From assembly GCA_964499015.1 (NCBI GenBank), contig CAZCJA010000054.1, forward strand, positions 1-16,694: a stretch of DNA of 16,694 nucleotides, written 5' to 3'. How positions within the stretch are numbered: the first letter of the stretch is position 1; each line of letters begins with the position of its first letter. Of the stretch, positions 13,868 through 16,694 are shown one piece after another. A model generated the notes under the pieces. The model ran no database searches and had not been told where the DNA came from. It saw only the letters and a list, made by a program, of their open reading frames with translations. Source of the stretch: CAZCJA01 sp964499015 (GTDB taxonomy: Bacteria; Elusimicrobiota; Elusimicrobia; F11). Both the position numbers and the translations under genes were made by a program.

Positions 13868-14554
13868 TTACTTTGCCGTTTTGTTCCAATCGCGGACGAG
13901 GAACTCGGCGGTCAGCTTCGGGTCTTTGCTTTCGATGATCGGCCGGCCGACGACGATAAAGTCGGAGCCCGAGGCGCGCGCATGCTGCGGCGTGCCGGTT
14001 CGCACCTGATCGCCCACCGCATCTTCCGGCAGGCGGATGCCAGGGGTGATGATCTTGATGTTTTTGCCGAAGAGCCGGCGCAGCTGCACCGTTTCCCCGA
14101 CGGAGGCGACCACGCCGTCCAAGGACACGCGTTTGGCCAGTTCGCCCAGGCGCAAAACCTGCTCCAGCGGCGTTGAACTCACGCCCACGTCCATCAAATC
14201 GCGCTCGGACAGGCTCGTCAAAACGGTCACGCCCCAGATGAACGGGCGCGATTTGACTTTAACCGCTTCCTGAAGGGCTCGTTCGCCGGCGCTGGTGTGC
14301 ACGGTCGCGCTGAAGATGTCCCAATTACCGGCTTCCTTGATGCTGCGCGCGATGGTGTTCGGAATGTCGTGGAATTTGAGGTCCAAGAAAATTTTCTTCC
14401 GCGCGGAGCGGATTTTCTTGAAGATTTGCGGGCCGTAGCGGAGCAACAGGCCCGGCCCGATTTTATAGACGTCGACGAAATCGCGGGTCGCCTTCACCAG
14501 CGACATCGCTTCTTTTTCGGTATCGACGTCCAGCGCAACGATCAAAGGTTTCAT
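13868..14554 (-). CDS. pyrF: Orotidine 5'-phosphate decarboxylase
   Basis: A 228-residue TIM-barrel enzyme that decarboxylates OMP to UMP, the last step of de novo pyrimidine synthesis. Substrate and catalytic residues are visible: LIVALDVD with Asp9, VYKIGPGLL with Lys31, and the signature DLKFHDIPNT (58-67) containing the Asp-Lys-x-x-Asp catalytic set (Asp58, Lys60, Asp63). The phosphate-binding end reads TPGIRLPEDAVGDQVR and VVGRPI. The length is normal for the family. The ATG overlaps the pyrD stop as ATGA, and pyrE follows after three bases. Confidence 0.96.
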   Translation of the reverse strand: MKPLIVALDVDTEKEAMSLVKATRDFVDVYKIGPGLLLRYGPQIFKKIRSARKKIFLDLKFHDIPNTIARSIKEAGNWDIFSATVHTSAGERALQEAVKVKSRPFIWGVTVLTSLSERDLMDVGVSSTPLEQVLRLGELAKRVSLDGVVASVGETVQLRRLFGKNIKIITPGIRLPEDAVGDQVRTGTPQHARASGSDFIVVGRPIIESKDPKLTAEFLVRDWNKTAK

Positions 14555-15672
14555 AGGGTCCCCACGGCGTCTTGAATCCGTTTAAATCCATCGCGTTTCA
14601 TGAATTCAATCAGCCCTTTGTTGATTTTTGGCAGCATTCCCGGCCCTTCGTACACCCAACCGGTGTAAACCTGAACGAGCGAAGCGCCGAGGCGAATTTT
14701 TTCGTACGCGTCTTTGGCGGTGAAGATCCCGCCGACGCCAATGATCGGAACAACGCCCTTCGACCACTGATAAATTTTGCGGATGCATTTGTTCGACAGT
14801 TCGTGCACCGGTTTTCCGCTTAAGCCCCCGGTTTCTTTCCGCGCTTTCGCGCCCAAGCTCGAGTGATCGAGCGTGGTGTTGGTCGCGATGATGCCGACGC
14901 CCGTTTCCACGCAAACGCGGACGATTTCTTCGAGCACATCGTCCGAGTTGTCCGGCGCCACCTTCACAAACAAGGGGCGCGGCGCCTGCCCTTCCCCTTC
15001 CGCGAGCTTTCTGTTTTGGGCCGCCACTTTGGTCAAAATATGGGCGATGTACTGGGCGCCTTGGAGCTCGCGCAAGGACGCCGTGTTGGGCGAACTCACA
15101 TTCAATACCACATAATCGGCATAGGGTGCCACCGCGTCAAAAGCGATCAAATAATCGTCCACCGCCTGCTCAATCGGGGTCTCCCGGCCCTTGCCGATGT
15201 TCACGCCGACCGGCACGGAACGGTTCTGGCGGTCCTGCAAACGCGCCGCCGCCGCTTTAACGCCCGGGTTGTTGAAGCCCATGCGGTTCACCAGCGCCTT
15301 TTGCGCCTTGTAGCGGAACAAGCGCGGCTTTTCCTGGCCCGATTGCGGCAGAGGGGTGAGCGTGCCCACTTCCAAAAAGCCGAACCCCAAGTGCGGCAGC
15401 ACGTTCAAAAGCTCCGCGCCCTTATCGAACCCGGCAGCCAAACCAACGGGGTTCGGACAGTTGAGCGTTTTAACGGTCACATTCAGCGACGGATCGTTGA
15501 CCGCGAGCGAATAACGCACCAGGTCCAAACTCAGCGGGACGTTTTTCGATAGTTTCAGTATTTTGACCGCGAAGTTGTGCGCGGTCTCGGCGTCCAGGTT
15601 AAAAAGCAGCGGTTGAAACGCGTTATGATAAAGGGCTTGGATGAGGTTTGGCAGATGCGTGGCTCCGTTCAA
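14551..15672 (-). CDS. pyrD: Dihydroorotate dehydrogenase, class 2 (quinone-linked)
   Basis: About 373 residues from the TTG at 15672. It oxidises dihydroorotate to orotate using FMN and passes the electrons to membrane quinone. An N-terminal helical stretch (LIQALYHNAFQPLLFNLDAE) is the membrane-contact region typical of class 2. The FMN core follows: NPVGLAAGFDKGAEL, VGTLTPLPQSG, NRMGFNNPG, the catalytic-serine motif NVSSPNTASLREL (Ser194) and GVGGIFTAKDAYEKI. The frame is open up to 15792, but the family start falls near 15672. The only nearby in-frame starts are TTG at 15672 and 15693, so the exact start is uncertain. It overlaps the pyrC end by about 50 bases and pyrF by four. Confidence 0.93.
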   Translation of the reverse strand: MNGATHLPNLIQALYHNAFQPLLFNLDAETAHNFAVKILKLSKNVPLSLDLVRYSLAVNDPSLNVTVKTLNCPNPVGLAAGFDKGAELLNVLPHLGFGFLEVGTLTPLPQSGQEKPRLFRYKAQKALVNRMGFNNPGVKAAAARLQDRQNRSVPVGVNIGKGRETPIEQAVDDYLIAFDAVAPYADYVVLNVSSPNTASLRELQGAQYIAHILTKVAAQNRKLAEGEGQAPRPLFVKVAPDNSDDVLEEIVRVCVETGVGIIATNTTLDHSSLGAKARKETGGLSGKPVHELSNKCIRKIYQWSKGVVPIIGVGGIFTAKDAYEKIRLGASLVQVYTGWVYEGPGMLPKINKGLIEFMKRDGFKRIQDAVGTL

Positions 15673-16694
15673 AAACTGTTTGTCCCCCGACAAGCGTCCG
15701 CTCGACCACGCCGAACAACTGCCAGCCCAAGAAGGGCGAATTCTGGCTGCGGCTGACAAAGTGGGTGAAGGTCTGCTTGGATTCGGGGTCAAAAATAACG
15801 ATGTCCGCGTTGCGGCCGGCTTCGAGGCTGCCGCCGGGCAATTTGAAGATGCGCGCCGGGATATCGGACATGCGTTGAATCAAATCGGGCAGGCTGAGCA
15901 GGCCGGGCTTGACCAATTCGGTGACAAGCAGCGGCAGCATTGTCTCGAGTCCGATCAAGCCGAACGGCGCCGCGCTGAATTCCTGCGCCTTCTCAGCCTG
16001 CGTGTGCGGAGCATGATCGGAGGCGACGCAATCGATGATGCCGTCACGAAGCGCTTGGCGCAGCGCTTTCACGTCGTCCAACGTGCGCAGCGGCGGGTTC
16101 ACTTTGGCGTTGGCCATGTATTCGGCGACCGCGTCTTCGGTCAGCACCAAGTGGTGCGGTGTGACGTCGGCGGTGACGGGAATCCCTTTGGCTTTCGCTT
16201 GGCGGATGATCTCCACCGATTCCTTGACGGAGATGTGCGTTAAATGGAGTTTCGCGCCGGTGAGTTCGGCCAGCGCCACGTTGCGCGCGACCATCGTGTA
16301 TTCGGCCTGGCGCGGAATGCCGGCCAAACCCAAACGCGTAGCCAGCGAGCCTTCGTTCATCACCCCGTCGGCCATGAGATGCGCGTCTTCGCAGTGTTCC
16401 ATGACCAGCAAATCAAAGCCCTTGGCGTATTCGAGCGCGCGGCGGAAAAGCTGGGAATTCAAAACGCCCGAGCCGTCGTCGGTGATGGCCACGCAGCCGA
16501 CGCGCACCATCGCCCCGATCTCGGAGAGTTCCTGGCCCGCGCGGCCTTTGGAAATCGTGCCGGTCGGATAAACGCGCGCTTGGCCCGACTGTTCGGCGCG
16601 GGCGATCACAAATTGAATGTCGGAAATGTTGTCCATCGGAGGCGTCGTGTTCGGCATGGAGACAACGCTGGTCACGCCGCCCGCGGCGGCGGCG
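15623..16694 (-). CDS. pyrC: Dihydroorotase (partial, 5' end off window)
   Basis: The visible 356 residues are the C-terminal five-sixths of a type I dihydroorotase, the zinc amidohydrolase that closes carbamoyl-aspartate to dihydroorotate. The first residues, AAAAGGVTSVVSMPNTTPPMD, are the conserved segment that normally falls about 70-90 residues into the protein, so the HxH zinc motif is outside the window and the GTG at 16675 is not a start. Visible active-site marks are LTHIS and TADVTPHHL (metal histidines) and CVASDHAPHTQAEK, the catalytic Asp region. PFGLIGLETMLPLL and the C-terminal beta-sandwich end (GRNADIVIFDPE) are typical. It is followed by pyrD with an overlap. An aspartate carbamoyltransferase gene upstream would be expected but is not in view. 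Confidence 0.95.
   Translation of the reverse strand, partial: AAAAGGVTSVVSMPNTTPPMDNISDIQFVIARAEQSGQARVYPTGTISKGRAGQELSEIGAMVRVGCVAITDDGSGVLNSQLFRRALEYAKGFDLLVMEHCEDAHLMADGVMNEGSLATRLGLAGIPRQAEYTMVARNVALAELTGAKLHLTHISVKESVEIIRQAKAKGIPVTADVTPHHLVLTEDAVAEYMANAKVNPPLRTLDDVKALRQALRDGIIDCVASDHAPHTQAEKAQEFSAAPFGLIGLETMLPLLVTELVKPGLLSLPDLIQRMSDIPARIFKLPGGSLEAGRNADIVIFDPESKQTFTHFVSRSQNSPFLGWQLFGVVERTLVGGQTVFERSHASAKPHPSPLS

Noticed and set aside
15673..15792. Extended pyrD N-terminus from 15792
   Set aside because: The extra residues (Ser/Pro/Arg-rich) look like out-of-frame pyrC and do not resemble the class 2 PyrD N-terminus.

Overview
The window is a tightly packed bacterial chromosomal segment in which every gene I can support lies on the minus strand, so gene order is best read from high to low coordinates. 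A FadL/OMPP1-type outer-membrane protein and three signal-peptide proteins point to a Gram-negative (diderm) cell. The phylum cannot be fixed from the sequence. The gene styles (a Thermus/clostridial-type PyrE, a class 2 PyrD, several PilZ domains, many overlapping genes) would suit an uncultured or deltaproteobacteria-like diderm lineage, but that is a weak inference. No tRNA, rRNA, CRISPR array or insertion sequence was seen.

Region 1 (16694 down to 5835) is a nearly gapless run: pyrC (cut by the window edge), pyrD, pyrF, pyrE, purM, purN, purB, a glyoxalase II-like metallo-beta-lactamase-fold hydrolase, a transketolase, a secreted hypothetical protein and miaB. Spacing ranges from a 50-base overlap to a 9-base gap, with several ATGA overlaps, which suggests one long transcript. 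The logic is nucleotide synthesis. PyrC, PyrD, PyrE and PyrF carry dihydroorotate synthesis through to UMP. PurN, PurM and PurB are three purine steps. Transketolase feeds ribose-5-phosphate to PRPP, which PyrE uses directly and purine synthesis also needs. The start of the secreted protein gene holds a palindromic element of about 75 bases that is read in frame.

Region 2 (5741 down to 4167) holds an SRPBCC-fold protein, a single PilZ-domain protein with a four-cysteine tail, and a divergent macro-domain protein.

Region 3 (about 4160 down to 1) looks visibly richer in A+T than the rest. It starts with an XRE-family regulator whose promoter carries an inverted-repeat operator between -35 and -10 and would give a leaderless mRNA. 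A secreted HEAT-repeat protein is translationally coupled to the regulator. A second good promoter then drives an OMPP1/FadL-like porin, followed by an unusual fusion protein with an N-terminal PilZ-like domain and a beta-ketoacyl synthase domain. The fusion gene runs off the left edge of the window and is the most unusual item seen. Its pairing with a hydrophobic-compound porin suggests a lipid or polyketide-like product under second-messenger control, but this is a hypothesis.
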